Shown in pieces: positions 30,390 to 39,753 of a DNA stretch of 46,194 nt. Source of the DNA: a virus. The DNA lies in the IMG/VR virus record IMGVR_UViG_3300050192_000220, positions 1 to 46,194 of that record. One strand, written 5' to 3'. Numbering within the stretch: position 1 is the first letter of the stretch; each line of letters starts with the position of its first letter. A program made the position numbers and the translations under genes. The notes beneath the pieces were generated by a model. That model was given only the letters and a program-made list of their open reading frames with translations. It did not search any database and had not been told where the DNA came from.

Positions 30390-30908
30390 GTGGCAGATGT
30401 GAATAAGGCAATTCTCTATGTCCTTCGCAATGAGGACCTCACGATGTCCGGGAAGGTCACTACCGATCGTGGTGGCAAGACCCGCTTCGGCATTGCTCAG
30501 AAGTTCCACCCTGAGCTCAGCCCAACCTTCTACACCTGCAGCAACATCGGCGCTCTAGCCGAGGCACAGCAGATCTACAAGACCTCATACTGCGCGCCTC
30601 TGTTCATTGCAGGAATTACGTCCCAGCCAATCGCCAACAAGCTCCTCGACGTCGGCGTCAACTGCGGAGTCGGAATCGCCGCCGAGATGGCGCAGACCGC
30701 AGCGAAGAACCTCGGCGCTGTGATCACTGTTGACGAAAAGATGGGGCCGGAATCGGTCACCGCCGTCAACCTGACCGACCAGGACAAGTTGATGGGACAG
30801 CTCATCGTCCTCTCTCAGGTTCATTACCGGCAAGTGGCCATTCGAGACCACGCCTCCATCGATGAACTCGCAGACTGGCTCACCCGAGCCGGAAAGCCAG
30901 GAATCTAG
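30390..30908 (+). CDS. endolysin, GH108-type muramidase
   Basis: The N-terminal VLRNEDLTMSGKVTTDRGGKTRFGI matches GH108 (TtsA/ZliS-like) enzymes, with Glu15 as the likely catalytic acid; the usual EGG reads NED here. The C-terminal half (NKLLDVGVNCGVGIAAEMAQTAA) matches the PG_binding_3 module that accompanies GH108. It would hydrolyse glycan strands of peptidoglycan at lysis. A GTG start at 30390 (MADVNKAI) is used; an earlier in-frame GTG (30360) overlaps the previous gene. Membrane proteins follow, giving a lysis cassette. Confidence 0.8.
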   Translation: MADVNKAILYVLRNEDLTMSGKVTTDRGGKTRFGIAQKFHPELSPTFYTCSNIGALAEAQQIYKTSYCAPLFIAGITSQPIANKLLDVGVNCGVGIAAEMAQTAAKNLGAVITVDEKMGPESVTAVNLTDQDKLMGQLIVLSQVHYRQVAIRDHASIDELADWLTRAGKPGI

Positions 30909-31084
30909 TGATCAACCCATTCAAAGCAGCAGGTTCGGCCGTAGGCGGGATGTTCTCCGCTGCCCGCGCAAGTGATTGTGCGCCCGGTCCTGCAACCTTC
31001 GGAGCTGTGATCGTTACGCCGATCGTAGCTCCGGCCGCCTTCATTGCCGCGTTCTTTACGGCCTCAACCAAGAAGCAGAAGTAA
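30908..31084 (+). CDS. small membrane protein beside endolysin, 58 aa
   Basis: GTG start overlapping the endolysin stop (TAGTG). MINPFKAAGSAVGGMF... has one hydrophobic segment (TFGAVIVTPIVAPAAFIAAFF) and a Lys-rich end. It may be a lysis accessory (holin-like or spanin-like), by position. Confidence 0.6.
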   Translation: MINPFKAAGSAVGGMFSAARASDCAPGPATFGAVIVTPIVAPAAFIAAFFTASTKKQK

Positions 31085-31096
31085 ACGGAGAATCAC

Positions 31097-31558
31097 ATGT
31101 CCCTCGTAACTCTGGAAAAGAAGTTCGTGACCGCAGAGCATTCTACTGTGGCCTGGCTCGAGACGGAAATCACCAAGATCGAGGGCAAAGCACCTGCCAT
31201 CGAGAAGGTCATTGACGCTGGTCTGAAGTACGTTGGTCTTGCAGCTCAGGTCGCTCTGGATGCAACCGGGGATCCGGCTGCTGCTGCAGTTGTTGGCTCG
31301 GTAGTTAGCGAAGCGCAGACGGACCTGGCTGTTGCCAGCGCCCTGGTGGCGGACTTCGGCCCGACCCCGACGGCGGCATCTGCTTTCGCAGCAGTGCAGA
31401 CCAACCTCAACGGCTTGCTCACTGCCGGCCACGTCACCAGCGCTACCAGCGTTGCGGCTGTCACCAAGGCTGTCAGCGAAGTCGGCGTCATTGCAACCGC
31501 TGTGCAGACTGCAGCGACCGCAATCAAGGCAGCAGCAGCGCCGGCATCGGCAGCCTAA
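31097..31558 (+). CDS. Ala-rich helical protein in lysis region, 153 aa
   Basis: GGAGAATCAC precedes the ATG. The N-terminal third is a charged helix. The rest is very Ala/Val/Thr-rich with amphipathic repeats. No definite membrane anchor or family. It may be a virion or lysis-associated protein. Confidence 0.65.
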   Translation: MSLVTLEKKFVTAEHSTVAWLETEITKIEGKAPAIEKVIDAGLKYVGLAAQVALDATGDPAAAAVVGSVVSEAQTDLAVASALVADFGPTPTAASAFAAVQTNLNGLLTAGHVTSATSVAAVTKAVSEVGVIATAVQTAATAIKAAAAPASAA

Positions 31559-31561
31559 ACC

Positions 31562-32332
31562 ATGAAGAAGATCCTCAGCAAACTCGGCTTCCTCGGCGCG
31601 CTCCGGGCTATCCTCCTGATAGCCGGGATCGTAGCCGTGGGGCTCACGTGCCGGGCTCTTCTCCAACTCACCTCGAATGGCGGTCTCAGTGGCATTGGGA
31701 CCGTCGTCGCGGGGCTCAACAAAACTGTCACCATCATCAACCAGCCCTGTGATGCGAAGGACGCTCACGGCCTCACTCTCAAGCCAGGCACGCTTTGCCA
31801 GGTGGGCAACATGACCACCCGGATCGGCGACATCGCCGTCACATCTCAGATCCAGGTTCACCAGAACGGTCTCCTGATCCAAGGCGCGGTCACCAATATG
31901 AACGCGGTGACGACTCACATCACGAAGCTAGTTGACTCGCTTACCGATACGACCAAGGATCTTGGCGGCACAGCTCGAGCCTTCGCCGGCACGGCGAACG
32001 CGGCAAGAGACGATCTCAAGGCTGCCCAGCCGGCCATCGCTCAGGCCAAGCCGCTCATGGATGCCTCCACCACGACGGTTCAGAATGCCAACAACTTTGT
32101 CATGACCATCACTCCGGATCTCGCGCGGTTCATGAAGTCGAGCGCGGACGGCATGGACAAAGTGAATGTCGGCCTGGTCCAGGCTAACGGCTCCCTGACC
32201 GACATCCACAAGATGACCACCCACCTGGAGAAGGATGCTGATGCTCCGAAGAACTGGTTTGCCAAATCGGTCCCAGTAGCCGGTGACCTCATCAAGATCA
32301 CAGCCTGCCTGACCAGCGGCAGCTGCCTCTAA
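31562..32332 (+). CDS. membrane-anchored coiled-coil protein, 256 aa
   Basis: Residues 12-32 (LGALRAILLIAGIVAVGLTCRALL) form one N-terminal transmembrane helix. A long Thr/Asn/Ala-rich helical periplasmic-type domain with MCE-like spacing follows, with four Cys (two close to the C-terminus). It could be a spanin-like or cell-envelope protein within the lysis cassette. Not recognised. Confidence 0.65.
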   Translation: MKKILSKLGFLGALRAILLIAGIVAVGLTCRALLQLTSNGGLSGIGTVVAGLNKTVTIINQPCDAKDAHGLTLKPGTLCQVGNMTTRIGDIAVTSQIQVHQNGLLIQGAVTNMNAVTTHITKLVDSLTDTTKDLGGTARAFAGTANAARDDLKAAQPAIAQAKPLMDASTTTVQNANNFVMTITPDLARFMKSSADGMDKVNVGLVQANGSLTDIHKMTTHLEKDADAPKNWFAKSVPVAGDLIKITACLTSGSCL

Positions 32333-32349
32333 CCAGAAAGGCACGTTCC

Positions 32350-32691
32350 GTGAATACAACCCTCGTCGAACTCCTTCCGTCCATCAGGGCTGACTTCAGC
32401 CGGGCCGGCACATACATCAAGACTGTCGTCGTTGCTGTCCTGGGCGGCGCGGTAGGTGCGGTAGGCGATGCCCTGTCCACCAACAGCAATCCGACCAGCC
32501 TGTTCACGCACGCGGGCTTCCTCCAGATGAAGCACACCTTCCTCTACGGTGCCGCCGTTGCCGTCATCGGTCTGTTCATCCGCAGCCCGTTGAAGACCAC
32601 CATCACCACAGCCGTTGACGCTGGTGTCCTGGCGCCAGCACCGCTGCCGGCTCCTCCCGCACCAGCTGCAGCAGTTCCGGAGACCAAGTAG
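32350..32691 (+). CDS. holin-like membrane protein, 113 aa
   Basis: GTG start after AAAGG. Two hydrophobic segments (about residues 23-42 and 64-80) and a Pro/Ala-rich C-terminal tail suit a class II holin-like topology. Together with the endolysin 1.4 kb upstream it is the best holin candidate, although holins cannot be identified reliably by sequence. Confidence 0.6.
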   Translation: MNTTLVELLPSIRADFSRAGTYIKTVVVAVLGGAVGAVGDALSTNSNPTSLFTHAGFLQMKHTFLYGAAVAVIGLFIRSPLKTTITTAVDAGVLAPAPLPAPPAPAAAVPETK

Positions 32692-32696
32692 GCCTC

Positions 32697-33344
32697 ATGA
32701 TCTATCCAGGCGACACCACGAATCTCGTTCTCTCGATCACCACGGCGGCTGGTACGGCGCCCGTGACCACGGTCAATCCTGTGGTCAGCATCGTGCGTCT
32801 CGTCGACAGCGTGGTTGTCGTCAATTCTCAGGCCATGACCTTGCTGGCCGGCACTCAGGCAGTCTGGGTCTACCCCTGGAACACCGCTGGCGCCCAGGTT
32901 GGCAACTATGTTTCGATCGTGTCTTATGCGTCGGACGGATTGACCATCAGCGGCCGCCTGCTCTCCGCCCTCACTTTGGGGGACAGCCGCATCACAGGAG
33001 TGGTCGCCCTGGACGCCACAGTGGCCAAGGACGCGACGGTGGCGAAAGACAGCACCGTGGCTCACTTCACCGACCTGGCGAGCGTGCTGCCCGATACCTC
33101 GCCGACTGTGTTGGCCATCAAAGCCAAGACCGACAACCTGCCGGCCACTCCAGCCGACAACGCAGTGCTGACCACCGTCGCCACGAACGTCCAGGACCTG
33201 CATGACTTCAACTCAGGGACGTGGACGATCGATAAGACGCAGAACCCACAGGTGCTCACGATTCTGCGGCCTTCAGGAGCCGTGTTTCTCAAGCTTCAAC
33301 TCACAGACAGTAGCGCTGCTACAGTCCGGATGCCAACCACGTAA
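32697..33344 (+). CDS. beta-structured virion protein, 215 aa
   Basis: The N-terminal half is an Ig-like or jelly-roll beta domain (MIYPGDTTNLVLSITTAAG). It is followed by a short coiled-coil-like repeat (VALDATVAKDATVAKDSTVA) and AIKAKTDNLPATPADNA, a motif frequent in phage tail or neck proteins. The C-terminus is another beta segment. Precise role unknown. Confidence 0.7.
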   Translation: MIYPGDTTNLVLSITTAAGTAPVTTVNPVVSIVRLVDSVVVVNSQAMTLLAGTQAVWVYPWNTAGAQVGNYVSIVSYASDGLTISGRLLSALTLGDSRITGVVALDATVAKDATVAKDSTVAHFTDLASVLPDTSPTVLAIKAKTDNLPATPADNAVLTTVATNVQDLHDFNSGTWTIDKTQNPQVLTILRPSGAVFLKLQLTDSSAATVRMPTT

Positions 33345-33354
33345 CAGCTTCTAG

Positions 33355-33367
33355 CTATACTAGCCAG
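33355..33367 (+). promoter_or_regulatory. class 2 (late) promoter copy D
   Basis: CTATACTAGCCAG lies about 80 bases before the 33448 gene. The following bases (CCTTATAA) resemble those after copy A (CCTTGTAA). Confidence 0.6.
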
Positions 33368-33447
33368 CCTTATAAGCACCAGTCCGCTCGGAACCCATCG
33401 AGTGTTGGGGGGCGTGCTCACTTTCCCGAGTCACAAGGATGAGATCC

Positions 33448-33771
33448 ATGAGCGTCGTCGCCCCACCGCAAGACCTCTATCAATGGCTGTCCGCTGTTTC
33501 CGTTGCGGTCGCCGCCTACGCCGTCAAGCATGCTGTCGGATTGTCCAGCCGCTTCCTCAAATTGGAGACCAGATACGAGGAGAAGGTCAAGCTCATAGAT
33601 TCCATCTCCGCGCAGCAGACAGCCGACGGCAATTTGCTGGCTGTGCACACGACGCAGATAGCGGCTCTTTCCTCAATCAGCGAGAAGCTGGATAAACTCC
33701 CGCGCCGCGAGGAATTAGAGCATCGATTCACAAGCCTAGAAGCTGTTGTCAGGTCAAACACAGGCAGGTAA
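33448..33771 (+). CDS. membrane-anchored coiled-coil protein, 107 aa
   Basis: The second of two closely spaced ATGs is used because GGATGAGA spaces correctly to it. An N-terminal hydrophobic segment (WLSAVSVAVAAYAVKHAV) is followed by a coiled coil (ETRYEEKVKLIDSISAQQ...). Not recognised. Confidence 0.7.
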   Translation: MSVVAPPQDLYQWLSAVSVAVAAYAVKHAVGLSSRFLKLETRYEEKVKLIDSISAQQTADGNLLAVHTTQIAALSSISEKLDKLPRREELEHRFTSLEAVVRSNTGR

Positions 33772-33780
33772 CTACAACCC

Positions 33781-33924
33781 ATGATTCATTTGCTCAGCGA
33801 GTGGCAGCAAGCCGCCCTCCCACTATCTTTGATCGCAACTGCGATCAGCGTTGTGTCCATCGTTTATTCGAGGAATCTGGGACGCAAGATTGAGAACCTG
33901 GTCGAGAAGATCAGCGCACTCTAA
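33781..33924 (+). CDS. small membrane protein, 47 aa
   Basis: MIHLLSEWQQAALPLSLIATAISVVSIV is a single membrane helix, followed by a short basic/coiled tail (GRKIENLVEKISAL). It resembles a shortened form of its upstream neighbour. No strong ribosome site; the gap to the previous gene is nine bases. Confidence 0.6.
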   Translation: MIHLLSEWQQAALPLSLIATAISVVSIVYSRNLGRKIENLVEKISAL

Positions 33925-33934
33925 TGGCGCTTCA

Positions 33935-33958
33935 GCCTACCAGATGGCCTCGGTAGGC
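33935..33958 (+). terminator. hairpin between small membrane genes
   Basis: GCCTACC pairs with GGTAGGC across a 10-base loop. There is no U-tract, so it may be a processing or attenuation element rather than a terminator. Confidence 0.4.
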
Positions 33959-33993
33959 ATCGTTGTGTCCCAACTCAGGAACGAAGCCGCCCC

Positions 33994-34173
33994 ATGAGTC
34001 AGAACACCGATCTCGCGCTCTACTACACCCGGGAACAGGTTGACGCAAAGGTGGAAGCCGGAGGCGCTGGCACCGGGAGTGGAACCACGCACGCCGAACC
34101 TTTGACTGACGGTATCGGCGTTCTCATCTTTGCGGCCGGCGACGTCATTATGGTCCTTGGAGTCTCGAATTGA
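33994..34173 (+). CDS. small hypothetical protein before fibre gene, 59 aa
   Basis: [24 protein letters not shown]... has a Gly-rich middle and a hydrophobic C-terminus. Its stop TGA overlaps a TTG that begins the fibre gene, so it is probably translated together with the fibre. It may be a fibre chaperone or adaptor (inference). Confidence 0.6.
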   Translation: MSQNTDLALYYTREQVDAKVEAGGAGTGSGTTHAEPLTDGIGVLIFAAGDVIMVLGVSN

Positions 34174-36644
34174 GCACGCTCAACCAAGTAATTCTCCGCG
34201 ACATTTACGCGAACCTTCCAGCAGCCGGCATTCCTGGCCGGCTTTTCTATGCGACGGACACGTCCCAGGCGTTCCGTGACAACGGCGTGTCCTGGGATTC
34301 CTACGGTTCAGGGGCAACTGGCCCCACCGGAGGCATCGGGCCAACCGGAGGAACCGGAGCAACTGGAGCCGCCAGCACTGTCATCGGCCCGACCGGGCCC
34401 ACCGGCGCTACTGGAGCTGCAAGTACCGTGATTGGACCAACAGGTGCCACTGGTGCCACGGGCGCGGCCAGCACCGTCATTGGTCCTACGGGCCCAACCG
34501 GAAGCACCGGCGCGGCCTCCACTGTGGTTGGCCCAACCGGCCCGACTGGGGCAGACAGCACCGTAATCGGCCCCACAGGACCGACAGGCGCAACCGGAGC
34601 AGCGAGCACGGTCGTAGGACCAACCGGCCCGACGGGCGCTACCGGCGCTGCCAGCACAGTTGCCGGCCCGACGGGAGCAACGGGAGCAGCCAGTACGGTT
34701 GCGGGTCCCACCGGAGCCACCGGATCAACCGGGGCAACAGGTGCCGGAGGCTCAGGGAGCGTTGGCCCAACCGGACCCACCGGACCGACCGGAGCTGCCT
34801 CTACCGTCGCCGGGCCTACCGGACCGACCGGCACAGGAACGACTGGCGCCACAGGTGCAACGGGCGCAACCGGCACAGGTGCGACGGGCGCGACCGGTCC
34901 CACCGGCGCCACCGGATCAGGCGGAATAACGGCCTCCGCAATCCAGCAGGAGAGCTATGTCTACGCCGCCGACACCGGCGCGGTCAACGCTCTAGTCATC
35001 ACTCTCAGCCCGGCACCAACTCTGGTTGCCGGCTCGACCTTCTGCGCCAAGGTCGCGTACACGAACACTGGCGCCGCGACCATTGCGGTCAACGGCGGCT
35101 CAGCGATCAACATCACGAAGAACGGTAATACGACGGCCCTGGTTGGCGGTGAGATGACGGCGAATCAGCTCGTCGACTTCACTTATGACGGCACCGTGGC
35201 ACAGATCCTAGCCCCTGGCGCCGGAGCCCTGGTGGCACCGGTGGCGCTGAGCACTGGCCTCCCAACCACAGTTGGGATGGCGATTTCAGGGGCAGCGAGC
35301 GCGGTAACTCCAGCTTTTGTGCAAAACAATGGGGGACAGGCGAACAGCGGGAACGTCACTATCGCCTTCCTGAGCAACAATACTGCCGGGAACTGCATCA
35401 TCGTCGCCATCGCCGATTGGGCTGGAACCCCGGCACCCACTGTATCTGACAGCCAGGGGAATACCTATGTACTGGCCGCAAGCAACTCCACAAACTTTGG
35501 CGGGTACGTGTTCGTCACCACCGGTGGCATCAAGGCCGGAGCAAATAGCGTAACGGTCGGCAACACCTCGGGGAACACCTGCCAAGTTACCATCTTGGAG
35601 TATTTCGGCATCGCAACGGTATCTCCGGTGCTGGCTGCGGCGACGTTCGAGGGTGGGGCAACCGCAGGGGCAGTTACCATAGGCCCGGTCACGACCACCT
35701 TCACCGGGATGTTGTTCTCGGCCGTATTGACCAACTCCGGCCCCACTCTAACCGTTGCTGGATATACGCAGAGGCACGCCCAAGGTGGTAATTATCCCGT
35801 GGTATGGACTGCCGACCAAAACTTCACGACAGGCGGAACATTCTCCGCTGTCTGGAATGGTTTTACGGGGGGCAACATCACCGGCACGCTGATTGCGCTG
35901 CAAGTCGCACCAGCCACCCAGACGGCTGACCTGATGGAGTTCAAGTCATCGACTGGTACTGTGTTGTCTTCGGTGAATGCTATTGGACAATTGGTACTGC
36001 CGAGCACGGCGGGGTCTGCCACCAACACTCCGACGCAGGGAGCCCTGAACTTCAACAGCACGACCGGGAATATCGAAGTCTACAAAGGCGGGGTCTGGAC
36101 AGCAGTTGCTGCCGGGGGTAGCGGGGCTATGACGCTGATCTCAGATCAGACCCTAGCTTCCGCAGCGGCCACTCTGACCTTTGCCTCCATCCCTGGCACC
36201 TACAAGCATCTGATGATCTACGCCCAGGCCCGTAGCACGTCGTCGTCTGCGGACCACTTTGCCATGCAAGCCAACGGAGACACGGCTGCTCATTACGGGT
36301 CTGCCTATGTAGTGTCCAACAATGGCACAGGGTTCGAGGGCGATCAGGGTTCCTCGCTCGTGGCAGCCGCCATCATGTGTGATCTGCCTAACACCGCCAC
36401 AGTCGCAAATGCGGCGACAAGTATGAAGGTGGAGATTCCCAACTATGCGGGGACAGTCTTCTCAAAGAATGCCATCGTAACCGGAAGTGCCATGGGAGGC
36501 ACAACAATCTCTGCTTACTGCTCGCCGGAAGTATTCAACTGGTTTTGGAACAGCACCGCCGCCATCACGCAGCTGGTGCTATTTGGTGCTGCCGGCGCCA
36601 GCTTTGCGATCGGGTCCAGGTTCACTCTGTACGGGATAAACTAG
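34170..36644 (+). CDS. collagen-like tail fibre/appendage protein, 824 aa
   Basis: TTG start overlapping the previous stop. The N-terminus ([29 protein letters not shown]) is a short attachment-like domain. About residues 48-252 are collagen-like Gly-x-y repeats dominated by [10 protein letters not shown], interrupted about nine times by AASTV(I/V/A) or ADSTV. The rest comprises at least two beta domains and a C-terminal globular domain ([19 protein letters not shown]). It probably trimerises as a fibre. The repeat threonines are classic O-glycosylation sites, and a glycosyltransferase gene adjoins its 3' end. Confidence 0.85.
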   Translation: MSTLNQVILRDIYANLPAAGIPGRLFYATDTSQAFRDNGVSWDSYGSGATGPTGGIGPTGGTGATGAASTVIGPTGPTGATGAASTVIGPTGATGATGAASTVIGPTGPTGSTGAASTVVGPTGPTGADSTVIGPTGPTGATGAASTVVGPTGPTGATGAASTVAGPTGATGAASTVAGPTGATGSTGATGAGGSGSVGPTGPTGPTGAASTVAGPTGPTGTGTTGATGATGATGTGATGATGPTGATGSGGITASAIQQESYVYAADTGAVNALVITLSPAPTLVAGSTFCAKVAYTNTGAATIAVNGGSAINITKNGNTTALVGGEMTANQLVDFTYDGTVAQILAPGAGALVAPVALSTGLPTTVGMAISGAASAVTPAFVQNNGGQANSGNVTIAFLSNNTAGNCIIVAIADWAGTPAPTVSDSQGNTYVLAASNSTNFGGYVFVTTGGIKAGANSVTVGNTSGNTCQVTILEYFGIATVSPVLAAATFEGGATAGAVTIGPVTTTFTGMLFSAVLTNSGPTLTVAGYTQRHAQGGNYPVVWTADQNFTTGGTFSAVWNGFTGGNITGTLIALQVAPATQTADLMEFKSSTGTVLSSVNAIGQLVLPSTAGSATNTPTQGALNFNSTTGNIEVYKGGVWTAVAAGGSGAMTLISDQTLASAAATLTFASIPGTYKHLMIYAQARSTSSSADHFAMQANGDTAAHYGSAYVVSNNGTGFEGDQGSSLVAAAIMCDLPNTATVANAATSMKVEIPNYAGTVFSKNAIVTGSAMGGTTISAYCSPEVFNWFWNSTAAITQLVLFGAAGASFAIGSRFTLYGIN
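34311..34925 (+). repeat. collagen-like coding repeats
   Basis: DNA encoding Gly-Pro-Thr/Gly-Ala-Thr triplets, with AASTV spacers roughly every 13-20 codons. The repeats diverge at synonymous positions, so they are preserved at protein level rather than being a recent DNA expansion. Confidence 0.85.
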
Positions 36645-37717
36645 GCCGCATTCCAGAGCATCTTGTCTTTCAGTATCTGGATCCAAGGCTGCATCCACGG
36701 GACGTCGCGCGCGTCCCGCTCGAGCTGCACCAGGGCCTGGTCCGCCAGGCCGATCTGGCCAATGGAGGCCGCGGCGAAGGCAAATTCATAAGGCATGAGG
36801 TATTTGTAGATCGTCGCATCGATGAAGAGCCGGTCCTGCGGGTAAGGAAAATGATGCCCCCAGTGAGCTGCAAAGAGGAACGCGGTCCTCGGGTCGTTGA
36901 GTTCCCGGTAGTGGCAGACGACGTCGTAGATTGGTTCGATGCGCGTCGGACGATACTGAAATGCCTTCATGAATAGAGTCAGCGATTCCTGCCAGTCCTG
37001 CTTCAGAAGCACAGACATCTTGGCCTGCTGGTACATGGCGTACCAGCTCTCCTCAGCGAAGCCGCCCATCTCGGCGCGCCGCCCATACCAGTAGAAGGCT
37101 TCACTCGCCAGGCCGAGATCTTTATAGGACTGGGCCAGGTAGAAGATGTTCCTCGAGTTGCCCGGAGCTTTGAGCACGGCCTGGATAAGTAGGCAGATGT
37201 CCCGCTCGAACTTGTCCGCCCGCATGCCACCATCACAGAGATGGGTCAGGCTGATCCCCGGAAAGAGTTTGGTCTCGATGGTGGCGCTCGGCGACCAGAT
37301 GTACTCATGGGTGACCCCGGTGTAAACCCAATCGTGTTGTGAAGACACCAGCATGGTCTGTACATAGTCGAGTGCCCCTTCGTAGCGGAGATCGTAGGCG
37401 TCCGCGCACAGCTTCTCTTTGAACGCCGGGTCTTTGACGTTGAGGACCATGTCGGCATCCATGATCAGGACGTAGTCGGCCCTTTCGCTGGCCAGCTTCA
37501 CAGCCTGCGCGCGATTGGTGCCGAAGTCCACCCAGGGGACGTGATGCAGTCCGCCAGCAATCCCCTGCATCGTCTCAAAGACAATCTCTTCCGTCCCGTC
37601 AGTTGAACCTGTGTCGCAGATCACCCAGGAATCGATCCAGGGCTTGACCGACTCCAGGGCGCGCCGAATCACGGCGCTCTCGTTCTTGACTATCATCGCG
37701 AGGCAAATCGTCTTCAT
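36641..37717 (-). CDS. GT2 family glycosyltransferase with TPR-like C-terminus
   Basis: [23 protein letters not shown] followed by [13 protein letters not shown] is the GT-A fold nucleotide-sugar site. LIMDADMVL supplies the metal-binding DxD. The C-terminal half has TPR-like helical repeats ([25 protein letters not shown]). It would transfer a sugar to an acceptor, plausibly the collagen-like fibre encoded alongside. It is the only leftward gene right of 7 kb, overlaps the fibre stop by four bases tail-to-tail, and lacks an obvious Shine-Dalgarno. This looks like an inserted, independently expressed cargo gene. Confidence 0.85.
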   Translation of the reverse strand: MKTICLAMIVKNESAVIRRALESVKPWIDSWVICDTGSTDGTEEIVFETMQGIAGGLHHVPWVDFGTNRAQAVKLASERADYVLIMDADMVLNVKDPAFKEKLCADAYDLRYEGALDYVQTMLVSSQHDWVYTGVTHEYIWSPSATIETKLFPGISLTHLCDGGMRADKFERDICLLIQAVLKAPGNSRNIFYLAQSYKDLGLASEAFYWYGRRAEMGGFAEESWYAMYQQAKMSVLLKQDWQESLTLFMKAFQYRPTRIEPIYDVVCHYRELNDPRTAFLFAAHWGHHFPYPQDRLFIDATIYKYLMPYEFAFAAASIGQIGLADQALVQLERDARDVPWMQPWIQILKDKMLWNAA

Positions 37718-37759
37718 GCCGCCATCGTGCCACAGGCATTGGCGCCCACCAAAGGCTGC

Positions 37760-37772
37760 CTATACTAGCCAG
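37760..37772 (+). promoter_or_regulatory. class 2 (late) promoter copy E
   Basis: CTATACTAGCCAG lies five bases before the AGGAG ribosome site of the 37787 gene. If TATACT is a -10 box, transcription would begin at or just after the conserved CAG, giving a leader of about 14 bases. Confidence 0.65.
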
Positions 37773-37786
37773 TTTCAGGAGCTTCC

Positions 37787-38332
37787 ATGTGGCCAGTAGG
37801 GCAAATCCGGTTGATTCAGTTCTGGATCGCTAGCGTCACCAGCGTACCGGTCACGACCTGCACCCTGGCCAGTTTCACCATCACCTTCACCCGGAACGGA
37901 GTAACCTGCACCGATCCAGTGACCCTGGTGAACGTCGGTGGCGGGAGCTACCAGCTCCAGTACACCCCGTCCGCAGCCGGCCGCGACGTCATCAACATCG
38001 ACGACAACGTCAATGACCTGCACTACTGCGACATCGAGACCATCTCCGATGAGATAGGTAGCGACGCCATCCTTCTGACGCAGAACACGCCGACTGCCAA
38101 TGCGCTTCGGGTCACTGCAGCAAATCCTACCTCGTACACCCTCTACGTGTACAACTCCAGCGACTGGACGAGTGGCAACACCGGCACCTTCTACGCTCTC
38201 GATTCCACCCAGCTCGACAGCTCTGGCAACTGGCTGACTACTCCCATCTATGTCATTCCAGGCACCTACCACATCGTGATCCGCGACAGCACCGGCGCGG
38301 TCACCGTCCTCAAGCCGTACCTGCAGGTCTAA
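37787..38332 (+). CDS. beta-rich neck/tail protein, 181 aa
   Basis: AGGAG precedes the ATG. The sequence is dominated by strand-forming Thr/Val/Tyr segments (FTITFTRNGVTCTDPVTLVNVGGGSYQLQYT). A similar second half suggests two beta-sandwich domains. Unrecognised; it starts the neck-tail unit. Confidence 0.7.
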   Translation: MWPVGQIRLIQFWIASVTSVPVTTCTLASFTITFTRNGVTCTDPVTLVNVGGGSYQLQYTPSAAGRDVINIDDNVNDLHYCDIETISDEIGSDAILLTQNTPTANALRVTAANPTSYTLYVYNSSDWTSGNTGTFYALDSTQLDSSGNWLTTPIYVIPGTYHIVIRDSTGAVTVLKPYLQV

Positions 38333-39088
38333 ATGCTGAATTTGATCCTTCACATCACGATTCCAGTTGGCCTTCGCCTGACCACGAATGCGGTTCTGCA
38401 GGACAACCTCACCTTCGACGTGCTGAGCGCGTGCACTCCGTTCTATGCCTCCGTCGACCAGGTCAAGCTGGCCGGAGGCCCCCTGCTGCGCAAGCTGCAG
38501 GACATCACCATCGCCTGCGCAATCTATAACTCCAGCCAGGAATGCGACATGCTGCTGATGCGCAAGCCGATCGGCTCACACGACGATGCCTTGCGCTTCA
38601 TCGGGGCCCAGAACCAGTGGGTTCAGGATAAGGTGGCACGCAACCTTCTGCTCAATGTGAGCACCATGGCCGGCGGGCCGGCCTCGCACGTCCTGGCCAA
38701 CTTCAGTGTCAGCAAGATGAAGGGCTACGAGAGCGAAGGGCTCCCCGAGCGTCTCAAAGATCTGAAGGATAATCTGGCCAAGTATGAGATCACCCTCCGG
38801 TCCCGTGGCCGGATCGCCCCAGGCGGCCATGCCAAGGCGATGATGGCAGCCAAAGGAGTGCTCGACTGGCAGGAGCAGTCTCCCGGCCGTACCTGGATGG
38901 TGACCGGCATGGGTGCAAACACCACCACCCAGAACGCATTCTCCGCGAACGGCGGCCGCGGCAAGAGCGTTCGGTTCTGCGCCAGCCCGATGTGGTCGGG
39001 CATGATGTCCGGATTCCGGTTCGGCAACTGGCAGTCAGGCTCTCCGCTGTGCGCGATGAATGCCTTCTCGGCCTTTGGAGCTATGTAA
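38333..39088 (+). CDS. hypothetical neck/head-completion protein, 251 aa
   Basis: Follows the previous gene without a gap. An N-terminal beta segment and a helical middle are followed by a Gly/Met/Phe-rich C-terminus (GMMSGFRFGNW...). No family recognised. It is coupled to the next gene by TAATG. Confidence 0.7.
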   Translation: MLNLILHITIPVGLRLTTNAVLQDNLTFDVLSACTPFYASVDQVKLAGGPLLRKLQDITIACAIYNSSQECDMLLMRKPIGSHDDALRFIGAQNQWVQDKVARNLLLNVSTMAGGPASHVLANFSVSKMKGYESEGLPERLKDLKDNLAKYEITLRSRGRIAPGGHAKAMMAAKGVLDWQEQSPGRTWMVTGMGANTTTQNAFSANGGRGKSVRFCASPMWSGMMSGFRFGNWQSGSPLCAMNAFSAFGAM

Positions 39089-39690
39089 TGGACTTCTACG
39101 GAGGCGCCCCCGGCGCGTACGGGGATGAATTCGCAGCTGTTGCCTACCCCAACATCCGGCAGCAGATGCACGACATCATCTTCGGATCCCTCGACATCCC
39201 TGCCCAGGGGCAGCCGATCATCCTGCGTGAGTTCCACGATGTCTTCTGCCCAGCCTGCTGGAGCCCTGATCAGGGCGGCAGCAAGGATCTCAACTGCGTC
39301 TACTGCGGCGGTGAAGGCTATGAATTCACCGAGCGCATGCTCACCATGGCGCTCTTTGCCGGCGTGGCCCCGGTCTACAAGCCGGCCATCCTCGGCACAG
39401 GCCAGTATCCGCTGAGCCAGTATGGCGACAACGACCCGAACCGCTACACCGGATTCACCGAGTGGACAACCTGGTTGGACTACGACCGGTTCACCCTTCC
39501 TAAGAACAAGACTTCGGACAAGCTCTACCAGGTAAAGGTCGACGGCGTAGGACGGGCCGTATACAACTCGACCACAGGACAGCCGGTCCGGGCAGCCAAA
39601 TGGAAGATCCTTTCGGTCACTCCGATCCGCGGCGACAACGCCCAGGTCAGCTACTTTGAGCTCGGGCTTATCAAGGAGTCTGTTTCCTAG
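39088..39690 (+). CDS. zinc-motif connector-like protein, 200 aa
   Basis: Start MDFYGGAPGAYG overlaps the previous stop. CPACW...CVYCGGEGYEF (about residues 54-76) is a DnaJ-type double CxxC zinc site, known in some phage structural proteins. The rest is beta-rich. Position between head and sheath suggests a head-tail connector or stopper. Not recognised more precisely. Confidence 0.75.
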   Translation: MDFYGGAPGAYGDEFAAVAYPNIRQQMHDIIFGSLDIPAQGQPIILREFHDVFCPACWSPDQGGSKDLNCVYCGGEGYEFTERMLTMALFAGVAPVYKPAILGTGQYPLSQYGDNDPNRYTGFTEWTTWLDYDRFTLPKNKTSDKLYQVKVDGVGRAVYNSTTGQPVRAAKWKILSVTPIRGDNAQVSYFELGLIKESVS

Positions 39691-39719
39691 ACCCAATCCA
39701 GTACATCGGCTGATTCTTC

Positions 39720-39732
39720 CTATACTAGACAG
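39720..39732 (+). promoter_or_regulatory. class 2 (late) promoter copy F
   Basis: CTATACTAGACAG has one change from the consensus and lies 21 bases before the TTG start of the 39754 gene, just upstream of its GGGGGA ribosome site. Confidence 0.6.
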
Positions 39733-39753
39733 GTCCGATAGGGGGATTTTCCG

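Noticed and set aside
36641-37717. Glycosyltransferase as a shadow of plus-strand coding
   Set aside because: The reverse: GT2 and DxD motifs are clear on the minus strand, and the plus-strand frames here have no motif or ribosome site, so the minus-strand gene is accepted.
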